Assembly (NCBI GenBank): GCA_023386965.1
Contig: JAEWIR010000012.1
Span: forward strand, 1 to 64,000
From: Bacteroidota bacterium
GTDB taxonomy: Bacteria > Bacteroidota > Bacteroidia > Flavobacteriales > Weeksellaceae
Length of the DNA: 64,000 nucleotides
Direction of reading: 5' to 3'
In this document: in pieces, positions 35,502 to 42,837 of the stretch
How the letters are laid out: the number at the start of each line of letters is the position of its first letter
Position numbering within the stretch: position 1 is the stretch's first letter
Made by a program: the position numbers and the translations under genes
The notes under the pieces: model-generated
Told to the model about the DNA's origin: nothing
The model's input: the letters and a program-made list of their open reading frames with translations, nothing else
Database searches by the model: none

Positions 35502-37771
35502 TAGTTATAAAAGATTTCAGGTTCGCCCACCACATTGTTCTCCGCTACAGGAATACGATATACCTGGCTTCCAATTTCCTCATATTTTATGTCTTTAAAG
35601 CGCTTATTCCATAATTTATTATCAATACGGTACTGCCTAAATTCATTGGCCAATGGTTCTAAATCATTTTCAATTTTAGCCCCTGTGGTACTGATCCCTG
35701 CTTTTTCAACCTCTGCAATAGGGATTTGGTAATTGAATTTCTCTTTTACCATAGACTTAATCTCCGATTCAATTTTTGCTTTCATGGCTTTTTCTTCCGC
35801 TTTCAACGCTTTTTTTTCGTCGGCAGACAAGGCCTCTTTTCCTTTTTTCGATAAGGCTGTCTTTATTTCTTTTAAGCGAGGTTCGTAGTTGGCTTGTACT
35901 GTTTTAGTGGCTTCTTTTACGATGGCATGGTAAGTTGCCTGTTCTTCTTCTGTAAACTTTTTAAAAAATAACAAGCTGGGCTTTACGGTAGCTCCACTAG
36001 CAATAAACACATCTTGAGGAATAGAGGTAATCAACAAAATCTTCGCTTTACTTTCTACGAAATCACGAACTTTCTGAAGGTTGGTATTGTTGAGCACGCC
36101 TTCCGGCAGAACAATTCCCATACGTCCGCCAGGTACCAGTAAATTTAGACAGCGCTCAATGAATAAAACTTCTGTTAAAGTGCTCAATTTCCCGGTTTCA
36201 TAAAGATTCAATAAAGGCTTACCGATATTTTCATTTACCTGTTTTAACGCATTGGTATAGGCAGGATTATCGGGTGTATCGTAGCGGTCCTTGTATTTTG
36301 CGATTCGCTCAAAGTCAGTATATTTATCAGCATCTGTGATTTTTAATGTTTTCTCGACGCGAGCACCAAAGGGGGGATTGGTTAAAATCACATCAAAACG
36401 GTTTTCAAATATTCCATTTACATTTAATAAACCATCATTATGATGTACGCCGCCGTGACCATCACCGTGCATAATCATATTCATCTTTGCTGTGCGGCTC
36501 ATACGGGGATTCGCATCTGTCCCGAAAATCCGTTCGTAGCTAAGTTCCCGCAATCTGCTTTTGGAGTTGTTAATATCAAGTTCTGCATTTAATTTGGCAA
36601 ATAAATCTGTTACGTGGTCATCTACTTTTTCCTTTTCTTTCTCAGGAAGCTTATTGTATTCATCTGTATAGTATTGTACTTTGATTTTGTCTTTTGCTGC
36701 CTGAATCTCATTTTCAATTTTTGCACGAACGTATTCGAAGGCTTTTATTAAGAATCCTCCGGAACCACAACAGGGATCGCAGATGTTTTCACCCTCCTGC
36801 GGATCCAGTACATCTACCATAAAATCTACGACGGTTCGGGGAGTAAAGAATTGGCCAAGCTCCCCTCTAAATGTGCGTCCTAAGAACTGTTCGAATGCAA
36901 TTCCTTTCACATCATCAGAAGTTGTGGAAAGATTGTAGATCTGCAGTTCTTTGACAATTGCTTCGAAACTGTTTTCTCTAATTCTTAATATTTCAGTTGG
37001 TTCGAATAAATCATCGTCCCTGAAATCATGTTTGGTCTGCTCGAACAAGAACTGATAAAAATCTTTGCCATCTTTAGGCTTGTATTTTTCGTAACTCGCT
37101 TTATCATGTTTGAATGCTTCTTCGGAAAAAATCTGATGCTCTGAATTGGCTCTCTCGTATCTGATTTTAATGAATAATACCTTTGAGATTTCGTCAAAAG
37201 CGGCTTCAGGAGATAGTTTATCGTTATTACGGATAATATTATGACACTTAAATAATAGTTTTGAAAATTCGTCTCTTGTAAAAGCTTTCGTCTGTTTTAA
37301 CAATTCGTCGATTTTCTTTTCACTTTTAATTTCTTCTGCATTGGGAATATTGACGATTTCTTCCAGCCTCTTTGGGATATGTCCTTTAACCACTTTGAAA
37401 ATACGGGTCTCCTTTTCATTGGTTGTAACAAAGAAATCAGCACCAGCCCAGGAAGCATAGTTGTATCCCTGAAAATAATCTTCTTCGTGAATCGTAATGT
37501 GTTCCGCTTTACATTCAACAACTATTACAGGGCTTTTATCAGCTAATTTATCAGCTTCACTTTTCCAAATAACTATATCAGCCATCGCACGACCCTGTCC
37601 CCGTTTAGAGTTACTCACCTGAATTTCCTGGGCCATTTGATTTAAATCAAAACCGTAAGAACTGATTAGTCGGACAATATAATTTTGTCTTACTTCTTCT
37701 TCCGGTTTTAAGACCAACCATTTATCTTTTAAAGGAGCATAAATTTTGTTGTCTTTAATTTGAACTTCCAT
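35501..37771 (-). CDS. Fused restriction nuclease-N6-adenine methyltransferase (HSDR_N-HsdM)
   Basis: A 756-residue protein. The N-terminal 150 residues match the type I R-protein nuclease domain (HSDR_N type), with MADIVIW (D at about 65) and PVIVVECKAEH (E-x-K at about 85-88) forming the D-ExK site. The rest is an HsdM-type adenine methyltransferase: GQFFTPRTVVDFMVD (about 305), AdoMet motif DPCCGSGGFL (about 330) and catalytic NPPFG (about 467). It pairs with the adjacent HsdS. No SF2 helicase (HsdR) is encoded, so the nuclease and methylase share one chain, as in BcgI-like systems. It lies one base after the HTH gene. Confidence 0.88.
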   Translation of the reverse strand: MEVQIKDNKIYAPLKDKWLVLKPEEEVRQNYIVRLISSYGFDLNQMAQEIQVSNSKRGQGRAMADIVIWKSEADKLADKSPVIVVECKAEHITIHEEDYFQGYNYASWAGADFFVTTNEKETRIFKVVKGHIPKRLEEIVNIPNAEEIKSEKKIDELLKQTKAFTRDEFSKLLFKCHNIIRNNDKLSPEAAFDEISKVLFIKIRYERANSEHQIFSEEAFKHDKASYEKYKPKDGKDFYQFLFEQTKHDFRDDDLFEPTEILRIRENSFEAIVKELQIYNLSTTSDDVKGIAFEQFLGRTFRGELGQFFTPRTVVDFMVDVLDPQEGENICDPCCGSGGFLIKAFEYVRAKIENEIQAAKDKIKVQYYTDEYNKLPEKEKEKVDDHVTDLFAKLNAELDINNSKSRLRELSYERIFGTDANPRMSRTAKMNMIMHGDGHGGVHHNDGLLNVNGIFENRFDVILTNPPFGARVEKTLKITDADKYTDFERIAKYKDRYDTPDNPAYTNALKQVNENIGKPLLNLYETGKLSTLTEVLFIERCLNLLVPGGRMGIVLPEGVLNNTNLQKVRDFVESKAKILLITSIPQDVFIASGATVKPSLLFFKKFTEEEQATYHAIVKEATKTVQANYEPRLKEIKTALSKKGKEALSADEKKALKAEEKAMKAKIESEIKSMVKEKFNYQIPIAEVEKAGISTTGAKIENDLEPLANEFRQYRIDNKLWNKRFKDIKYEEIGSQVYRIPVAENNVVGEPEIFYN

Positions 37772-37772
37772 A

Positions 37773-37991
37773 TTATATCGTCGAGTTTAATAGTTCTTTA
37801 ATATCAATTTTTAATAATTGGGCAATCTGTGCCATTGTTTCAACTGACGGTTGTACCTCATTTCGGCACCATCTCGAAACAGTGGTTTCAGACTTATGTA
37901 GTTCAGCAGCAAGCCACTTGCCTGTCTTCTGTTTTTCAGCCAACACTGCCTTAAGTCTGTTAATTGGTATTTCCTGCATAGAAATGTACAT
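37773..37991 (-). CDS. XRE-family HTH regulator of the defence operon
   Basis: A 72-residue protein consisting of a single Cro/C1-type helix-turn-helix (INRLKAVLAEKQKTGKWLAAELHKSETTVSRWCRNEVQPSVETMAQIAQLL). It is the first gene, one base upstream of the methyltransferase gene. In restriction-modification systems such small HTH proteins act as control (C) proteins that delay or limit expression. A palindrome, AAATGTACATTT, covers its start codon. The second Met (37979) is an alternative start that would leave the palindrome in the leader. Confidence 0.82.
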   Translation of the reverse strand: MYISMQEIPINRLKAVLAEKQKTGKWLAAELHKSETTVSRWCRNEVQPSVETMAQIAQLLKIDIKELLNSTI

Positions 37992-37993
37992 TT
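37982..37993. promoter_or_regulatory. Palindrome at the start of the HTH gene
   Basis: AAATGTACATTT is a perfect 12-bp palindrome. A -7-like box on the minus strand (TATATTTA, 38000-38007) lies just upstream, so the palindrome sits at the predicted transcription start. It is a candidate binding site for the HTH protein. The same 12-mer occurs at 28483-28494. Confidence 0.4.
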
Positions 37994-38007
37994 GGTGTAA
38001 ATATATT

Positions 38008-38325
38008 AAAAAATGCAGATCAATTTATGGATGAATTTAGTAATCACAATGAAATACTATAATGGTAAAAGAGGCAGAGATTAAGGTGCAAGAACAACTA
38101 ACAAATAACTAAGGCTCAACCATAGCAGTTATATACTGTCAGGCAGCTTATTAGGAACTGGTAAACCTTCGCAAAAGTTCTCTGTCCAACCTAAACAGTC
38201 CTTTCGAAAAGTTGATAATTTCGCCATTGCGATGAGCTTTTGTGTTGATTATTTTAGCATAACTGACCGATCCGTACCTCACCTTTACTCAGCTCCTTCG
38301 GCTGAATTTTTGCTTTAAAACCGGC
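38008..38325. other. Intergenic border of the defence island
   Basis: No gene or RNA is recognised. A weak hairpin CAGC...GCTG followed by ATTTTT lies just before the M23 peptidase gene (about 38290-38312). Confidence 0.45.
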
Positions 38326-39432
38326 ATGTACAGACTGAAACCCACCATCTTTCTGCTGATTATTCTGATGACTTTCACTTCCTGCGATGGTCTGAAAGAA
38401 TCGATGAGTAAAGTTTTTGATACCTCTGCCCGTGCAAAGTACGAAAGGAAGTTTTCCGGTCCGGACAGCCTGCTGACGCTGTGGAAAAAAGAATATTCCC
38501 TGGCAGTGGCAAATAACCTGAAGATTCCGGACGGCTTTTCCGTTCATGCCTACAGTAGTGCAGATGAACTTCATGCGCTGGGATATTCGCTGGAACTGGT
38601 ACAGGGTGATGAGTTAAGGATTGAGGTACAGCCTAACAGTTCCCAAACAAAGTTTTTTATTGATGTTTACGAAGACGCCCAGGCACCGGAGCCGACTGAA
38701 AGTGAGCTTCTTGAAAACGGCCTGTTCAGCAAGGTCATAGAGCGGAACGGAACCTATAGGGTAGTCCTTCAACCCGAGATCATGCATCGGGGAAACTTTA
38801 CCTTAAGTTTTTATACTCAGCCCTCTCTGGCTTTTCCTGTAGCCGGAAAAGGAAACAAAGATGCACAGAGTTTCTGGGGTGCCGAGCGCGACAGCGGTGC
38901 CCGGAGCCATGAGGGTGTGGATATCTTTGCTCCGCGGGGTACGCCTGTTGTGGCGGTAACCAACGGATACATAACCCGCACGGGAAATTCCGGCCTCGGA
39001 GGCAAGCAGGTTTGGCAGCGCGACGGAGTTTTTGGCCAGTCTTATTATTATGCTCATCTGGACAGCATCATTGCGTTCGACGGACAGCAGGTAAAAGCAG
39101 GCGACACCCTCGGCCTTGTGGGCAGCACCGGAAACGCAGAAGGTGGTGCGCCTCATCTCCATTTTGGAATTTATACCCGTGGCGGTGCTGTGAATCCGTA
39201 TCCTTTCATCCGGAAAAGAGCTGTGCCGTCCAAAACTGAAGCCGTTAACCCACCGGGAAATTCCTTGAAATCCGGTACCAATATCCGGCTGGGTCCGGGA
39301 ACGGATTACGCTATTGCGAAAACTTCTTCGGAAGCCACACAGGTGCAGATTCTGGCCGGAAACGGAAAGTGGTCCCACATCAGGTTAAAGGACCAGACTG
39401 AAGGTTTTGTTACTGTTTCCCAACTTAAATAA
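38326..39432 (+). CDS. M23 family metallopeptidase lipoprotein with SH3-like domain
   Basis: A 368-residue cell-wall peptidase of the LytM/NlpD type. Its N-terminus has a lipobox-like FTSCDG (Cys at about 19). The zinc-site sequences are SHEGVDIFAPRGTPVVA (about 194) and HLHFGIYTRGG (about 276), with YYYAHLDS between, so all LytM residues are present and it should be active. The C-terminal 70 residues resemble a bacterial SH3 domain (NIRLGPGTDYAIAKT...WSHIRLKDQTEGFVTVSQL). It likely cuts peptidoglycan cross-links or controls amidases in the periplasm. Confidence 0.9.
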   Translation: MYRLKPTIFLLIILMTFTSCDGLKESMSKVFDTSARAKYERKFSGPDSLLTLWKKEYSLAVANNLKIPDGFSVHAYSSADELHALGYSLELVQGDELRIEVQPNSSQTKFFIDVYEDAQAPEPTESELLENGLFSKVIERNGTYRVVLQPEIMHRGNFTLSFYTQPSLAFPVAGKGNKDAQSFWGAERDSGARSHEGVDIFAPRGTPVVAVTNGYITRTGNSGLGGKQVWQRDGVFGQSYYYAHLDSIIAFDGQQVKAGDTLGLVGSTGNAEGGAPHLHFGIYTRGGAVNPYPFIRKRAVPSKTEAVNPPGNSLKSGTNIRLGPGTDYAIAKTSSEATQVQILAGNGKWSHIRLKDQTEGFVTVSQLK

Positions 39433-39536
39433 AATCCGCTGAATAGATTTAAGGTTAGAACGGTTTTTGATGAACAAACCGGGATTACGGAAATCCTTTT
39501 TTATAATTTTATTACTTTAGCACAAAACATTTGAAT

Positions 39537-39659
39537 ATGGTTAACAATTTCAGTTGGGATTTATTCCTCATTCAGTCCGTTTCATTCATCATCGGACTCT
39601 TTTTGTTTTATCTTATTACAAAGTTTGCTTTCCGCCTTTATTCGCGGCTAAAGAATTAG
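39537..39659 (+). CDS. Small single-helix membrane protein (40 residues)
   Basis: The frame MVNNFSWDLF...LYSRLKN has one membrane helix (about 9-30) and a basic C-terminus (FRLYSRLKN), so it would sit with its C-terminus inside. A -7-like box TACTTTAG (39513-39520) precedes it. No database check was possible, but the composition is far from random and the spacing from the promoter is sensible. Function is unknown. Confidence 0.55.
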   Translation: MVNNFSWDLFLIQSVSFIIGLFLFYLITKFAFRLYSRLKN

Positions 39660-39743
39660 CAGCATTTTTCTTGCGATAAACACAGGAATGTATTTTTTTT
39701 CCTGTTCATAGTGTTTGCGCGGGATTTCTTTATTCTATAATTA

Positions 39744-39751
39744 TACTTTTG
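39744..39751 (+). promoter_or_regulatory. -7 box directly before the GHL10 gene
   Basis: TACTTTTG fits TAnnTTTG. Only four bases separate it from the ATG, so the mRNA may be leaderless. Confidence 0.6.
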
Positions 39752-39755
39752 TAAG

Positions 39756-41324
39756 ATGAAAATCCGTCATATTAAACTGTCTCTTTTCTGTGCCTTTGCA
39801 GCGGCAACATCGTGTGCTACGCAGCAATCTGAAATAGATGCACAGTCAGATAAAACACGAACCACAGAAGCTGTTCGGGCTATTCCCGTAAGGACGGTGG
39901 CTCAAACCCCTCCGAAGCCTGTGGTTTTACCGGAAGTCAAACGTGAGTTTCGAGGTGCCTGGATTGCCACCGTAGCCAATATCAACTGGCCCACGCGTAA
40001 TAACCTGAGTGACGCACAGCAGAAGGCGGAAGCCTTAAAATTACTTGATCTTCTTCACGACCTCAATTTTAACGCCGTCATCTTTCAGGCGAGACCTTCG
40101 GCAGATGCGCTGTACCGCAGTTCTTATGAACCGTGGTCCTACTTCCTTACCGGGCAAACCGGAAAAGCTCCGGGCTATGATCCGCTGGAATTCTGGATTT
40201 CTGAATCGCATAAAAGAGGGATGGAGCTCCACGTCTGGCTGAACCCTTACCGCGCCTTCCACACTACAGGTGGTGCTGTGACTTCCGAATCAATGGTGAA
40301 GAAAATGCCTTCCGAGATTGTAAAACTTAGAAACGGAACCTACTGGTTCGATCCTTCCAACCCGAGAACACAGGACCACGTGTCCAATGTGGTAAAGGAC
40401 ATTGTGAGGAGATATGATATAGACGGACTTCATTTTGACGATTACTTTTATCCTTACCGTGAGTATAACGGTGGAAAAGATTTTCCTGATGATAAGTCCT
40501 GGAATACTTACCTCGCTTCGGGCGGAACACTCACACGTGCCGACTGGCGCCGCGGCAATGTGAATAAATTTATCAAGCGGATATATGATGAGATTAAAGC
40601 CGAAAAAAACCATGTGAAATTCGGGATTTCACCTTTCGGCATCTGGAAACCGGGCTACCCGGCAGGTATCACAGGCTCCTCACAGTATGATGAACTTTAT
40701 GCTGATGCAAAACTATGGCTTAATGAAGGCTGGATCGATTATTTCTCGCCGCAGCTGTACTGGAAAGAGGAGGGGCCACAGCGTTTCAGTTCACTTCTGA
40801 AATGGTGGGATTCCGAAAATCTCCGTAACCGTCATCTTTGGCCGGGTCTGAATACAGTCGGCATAAAAGGGGTGAGTGATAAGTCGCTGGAAATCGTGAG
40901 CCAGATCAGAACTTCCAGAGATATTCTGAAGGAAAGCGACGGTGAGATTCATTACAGTGTAGCCGGTCTGCTGCAAAATCCGCAGATGGTAAACGCGCTG
41001 AAAAACGGACCTTACCGTGACAAAGCACTGGTCCCACGCACACCGTGGCTTAAAACAACCCTCCTGGAGAAACCCAGGCTTACCTATTCAAACGGTGGTA
41101 ATACCGCTCGGGTGGAGTGGTCTGCAAGTGACCTGCAAAAAGTAAAACGTTGGGTACTGTATGCACGGTACGGTGATCAGTGGGAGACCGAAATTCTGGA
41201 TGTCGCAGACCGTTCAAAAACTTTGGCAGTGAGCAAGTCCGGAAAGAAACTGCAGGCGGTAACTGTTCGGGCTGTAGACCGTTTGGGTAATGAAAGTGCC
41301 TACGAAGTAAAGACAGTAAATTAA
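39756..41324 (+). CDS. GHL10-family glycosidase lipoprotein (DigH/YngK-like)
   Basis: A 522-residue protein with a lipobox (AAATSCAT, Cys at about 20). Residues about 65-390 are a glycosyl-hydrolase-like 10 domain: REFRGAWIATVANINWP, FNAVIFQARPSADALY, GMELHVWLNPYRA, DIDGLHFDDYFYPY (likely acidic active site) and GISPFGIWKPG. Related E. coli DigH cleaves peptide-free glycan strands, so a role in peptidoglycan turnover is likely. The C-terminal 100 residues resemble an FN3-like domain. Confidence 0.9.
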   Translation: MKIRHIKLSLFCAFAAATSCATQQSEIDAQSDKTRTTEAVRAIPVRTVAQTPPKPVVLPEVKREFRGAWIATVANINWPTRNNLSDAQQKAEALKLLDLLHDLNFNAVIFQARPSADALYRSSYEPWSYFLTGQTGKAPGYDPLEFWISESHKRGMELHVWLNPYRAFHTTGGAVTSESMVKKMPSEIVKLRNGTYWFDPSNPRTQDHVSNVVKDIVRRYDIDGLHFDDYFYPYREYNGGKDFPDDKSWNTYLASGGTLTRADWRRGNVNKFIKRIYDEIKAEKNHVKFGISPFGIWKPGYPAGITGSSQYDELYADAKLWLNEGWIDYFSPQLYWKEEGPQRFSSLLKWWDSENLRNRHLWPGLNTVGIKGVSDKSLEIVSQIRTSRDILKESDGEIHYSVAGLLQNPQMVNALKNGPYRDKALVPRTPWLKTTLLEKPRLTYSNGGNTARVEWSASDLQKVKRWVLYARYGDQWETEILDVADRSKTLAVSKSGKKLQAVTVRAVDRLGNESAYEVKTVN

Positions 41325-41384
41325 TTATGATGCGAAATTGTGTGGCGGAAAGGGTAGTGCCTGACTGTCATCTACAAATTAGAT

Positions 41385-42151
41385 ATGAAATTAAGCGAGC
41401 TTAAAGATTTCCTGGACAGAAAAGCCGACCAGTATAACCATCCGGACTTTATAGAACATGATCCCATACAGATTCCTCACCGGTTCTCGCTGAAGCAGGA
41501 TATTGAAATTGCGGGATTTATTACGGCAACCATTTCATGGGGTAACCGGAAATCCATTCTTAATTCTGCTGAAAAAATCTTATGCTATATGGATGGTTCA
41601 CCCTACGATTTTGTAATCAATCATACAGAGGAGGACCTTAAGCATTTTATGCATAAAAGTGTTCACCGTACGTTCAACGGCGACGATCTTGCGCAGTTTA
41701 TACGCAACCTCGCCCGGCATTACCGCAAATCGGACACTCTGGAAGATCTGTTTCTTATGCAAAGCGGGGAATCCGACTTCTATCACAGCCTGGAACGCTT
41801 TCGCAATGCATTCCTTGGAACCCAGGTACACCGCGCTTCCAAGCACGTGAGTTCCACTTATAAAAATTCGTCGGCAAAGCGGCTTTTGATGTACCTTCGC
41901 TGGATGGTAAGGCAGGATACCGGCAGGTAGATTTTGGTCTTTGGACTCGACTGAACCCCGCGCAACTGTCTGTGCCACTGGATGTGCATACCGGAAATCT
42001 GGGCAGGCAGCTTCAGCTTATATCGCGGAAGCAGAATGACTGGAAGGCGGTGGCGGAAATGGATGTCAAGCTACGAATGCTGGATAGTGAAGATCCGGCG
42101 CGTTATGATTTCGCCCTGTTCGGTATGGGTGTGAACGGTGAATTTAAATAG
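41385..42151 (+). pseudogene. TIGR02757 (DUF2400) family protein, frameshifted
   Basis: The first frame (41385-41930, 181 residues) ends at TAG right after LLMYLRWMVRQDTGR. The family continues in the +2 frame from 41927: VDFGLWTRLNPAQLSVPLDVHTGNLGRQ up to ARYDFALFGMGV and TAG 42149-42151. Joined, they give about 255 residues, the usual family length. One G is missing at CAGGTAGAT (expected CAGGGTAGAT). It is either a recent frameshift mutation or a sequencing error. The family is a helix-hairpin-helix, DNA-glycosylase-like fold of unknown function, widespread in Bacteroidota. Confidence 0.85.
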
Positions 42152-42163
42152 AGGAATTACAAA

Positions 42164-42706
42164 ATGAAAGTTAAGGAAAGAGCTGCTGAGAAGATCACGG
42201 TATTGGAAGGTATTGCAAACGGAGTGATGTGGTGGATTGGCTCCATACCGTCGCTCATCGTTCATACCCTGTTTTTCCTTACTGCCTTTCTTTTGCCCAT
42301 ATTCGGGCTGGTTGAGTTTGATAAAATGCTGTTGGTGCTCACTACCGTACTTTCGCTGGAGGCCATTTATCTGGCCATCTTTATCCAGATGTCGGTGAAC
42401 CGCAGCTCAGAACATATTGAGGTGCTCCGTGATGACGTAATGGAAATTCAGGAGGATATTGAGGATATCCAGGAAGATATCGAAGAAATCTCAGAGGATA
42501 TCGAAGAAATTAGCGACGATATTGAGGACATTCAGGAAGATATTGAAGATATCGCCGAGGATGAAGATGAGGAGGATCCGCTGGAAAGGGCGAAAAATGT
42601 GATGCTGAAAAGCCATGTGACCACGAATAAGACGGCAATAAAAACGCTGCGTGATAAGATCAGAGAGTTGGAGGACCAGATTGAAAGTTTAAAAAATGAG
42701 CAATAG
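42164..42706 (+). CDS. DUF1003-like membrane protein with acidic heptad repeats
   Basis: A 180-residue protein. Two membrane helices (about 27-52 and 55-80, ending LLVLTTVLSLEAIYLAIFIQMS) resemble DUF1003 proteins. Residues about 90-140 are a repeated acidic coiled coil of DIEEI(S/Q)(D/E) heptads. A second short coiled coil closes the chain (TAIKTLRDKIRELEDQIESLKNEQ). The repeats are visible in DNA as about 21-base units (42440-42560). Function is unknown; oligomerisation through the coiled coil is inferred. Confidence 0.75.
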   Translation: MKVKERAAEKITVLEGIANGVMWWIGSIPSLIVHTLFFLTAFLLPIFGLVEFDKMLLVLTTVLSLEAIYLAIFIQMSVNRSSEHIEVLRDDVMEIQEDIEDIQEDIEEISEDIEEISDDIEDIQEDIEDIAEDEDEEDPLERAKNVMLKSHVTTNKTAIKTLRDKIRELEDQIESLKNEQ

Positions 42707-42813
42707 AGCCTTATTTGACGCATAGCAAATTTGTGTTTTCTATAATAAGCACTAAATCGGTGTATATTTGGGAAAATTTACAATTTAGGGCAGGTGAAAA
42801 TCAAAATATATGT

Positions 42814-42821
42814 TATATTTG
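42814..42821 (+). promoter_or_regulatory. -7 box of the type B surface protein gene
   Basis: TATATTTG fits TAnnTTTG, 16 bases before ATG 42838. Confidence 0.55.
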
Positions 42822-42837
42822 TTTAAAACTTGTCAAA

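Noticed and set aside
30656..37991. Direct repeats or an integrase that would mark the defence island as a mobile element
   Set aside because: None found at either border by eye; the island character rests on composition and gene content only.
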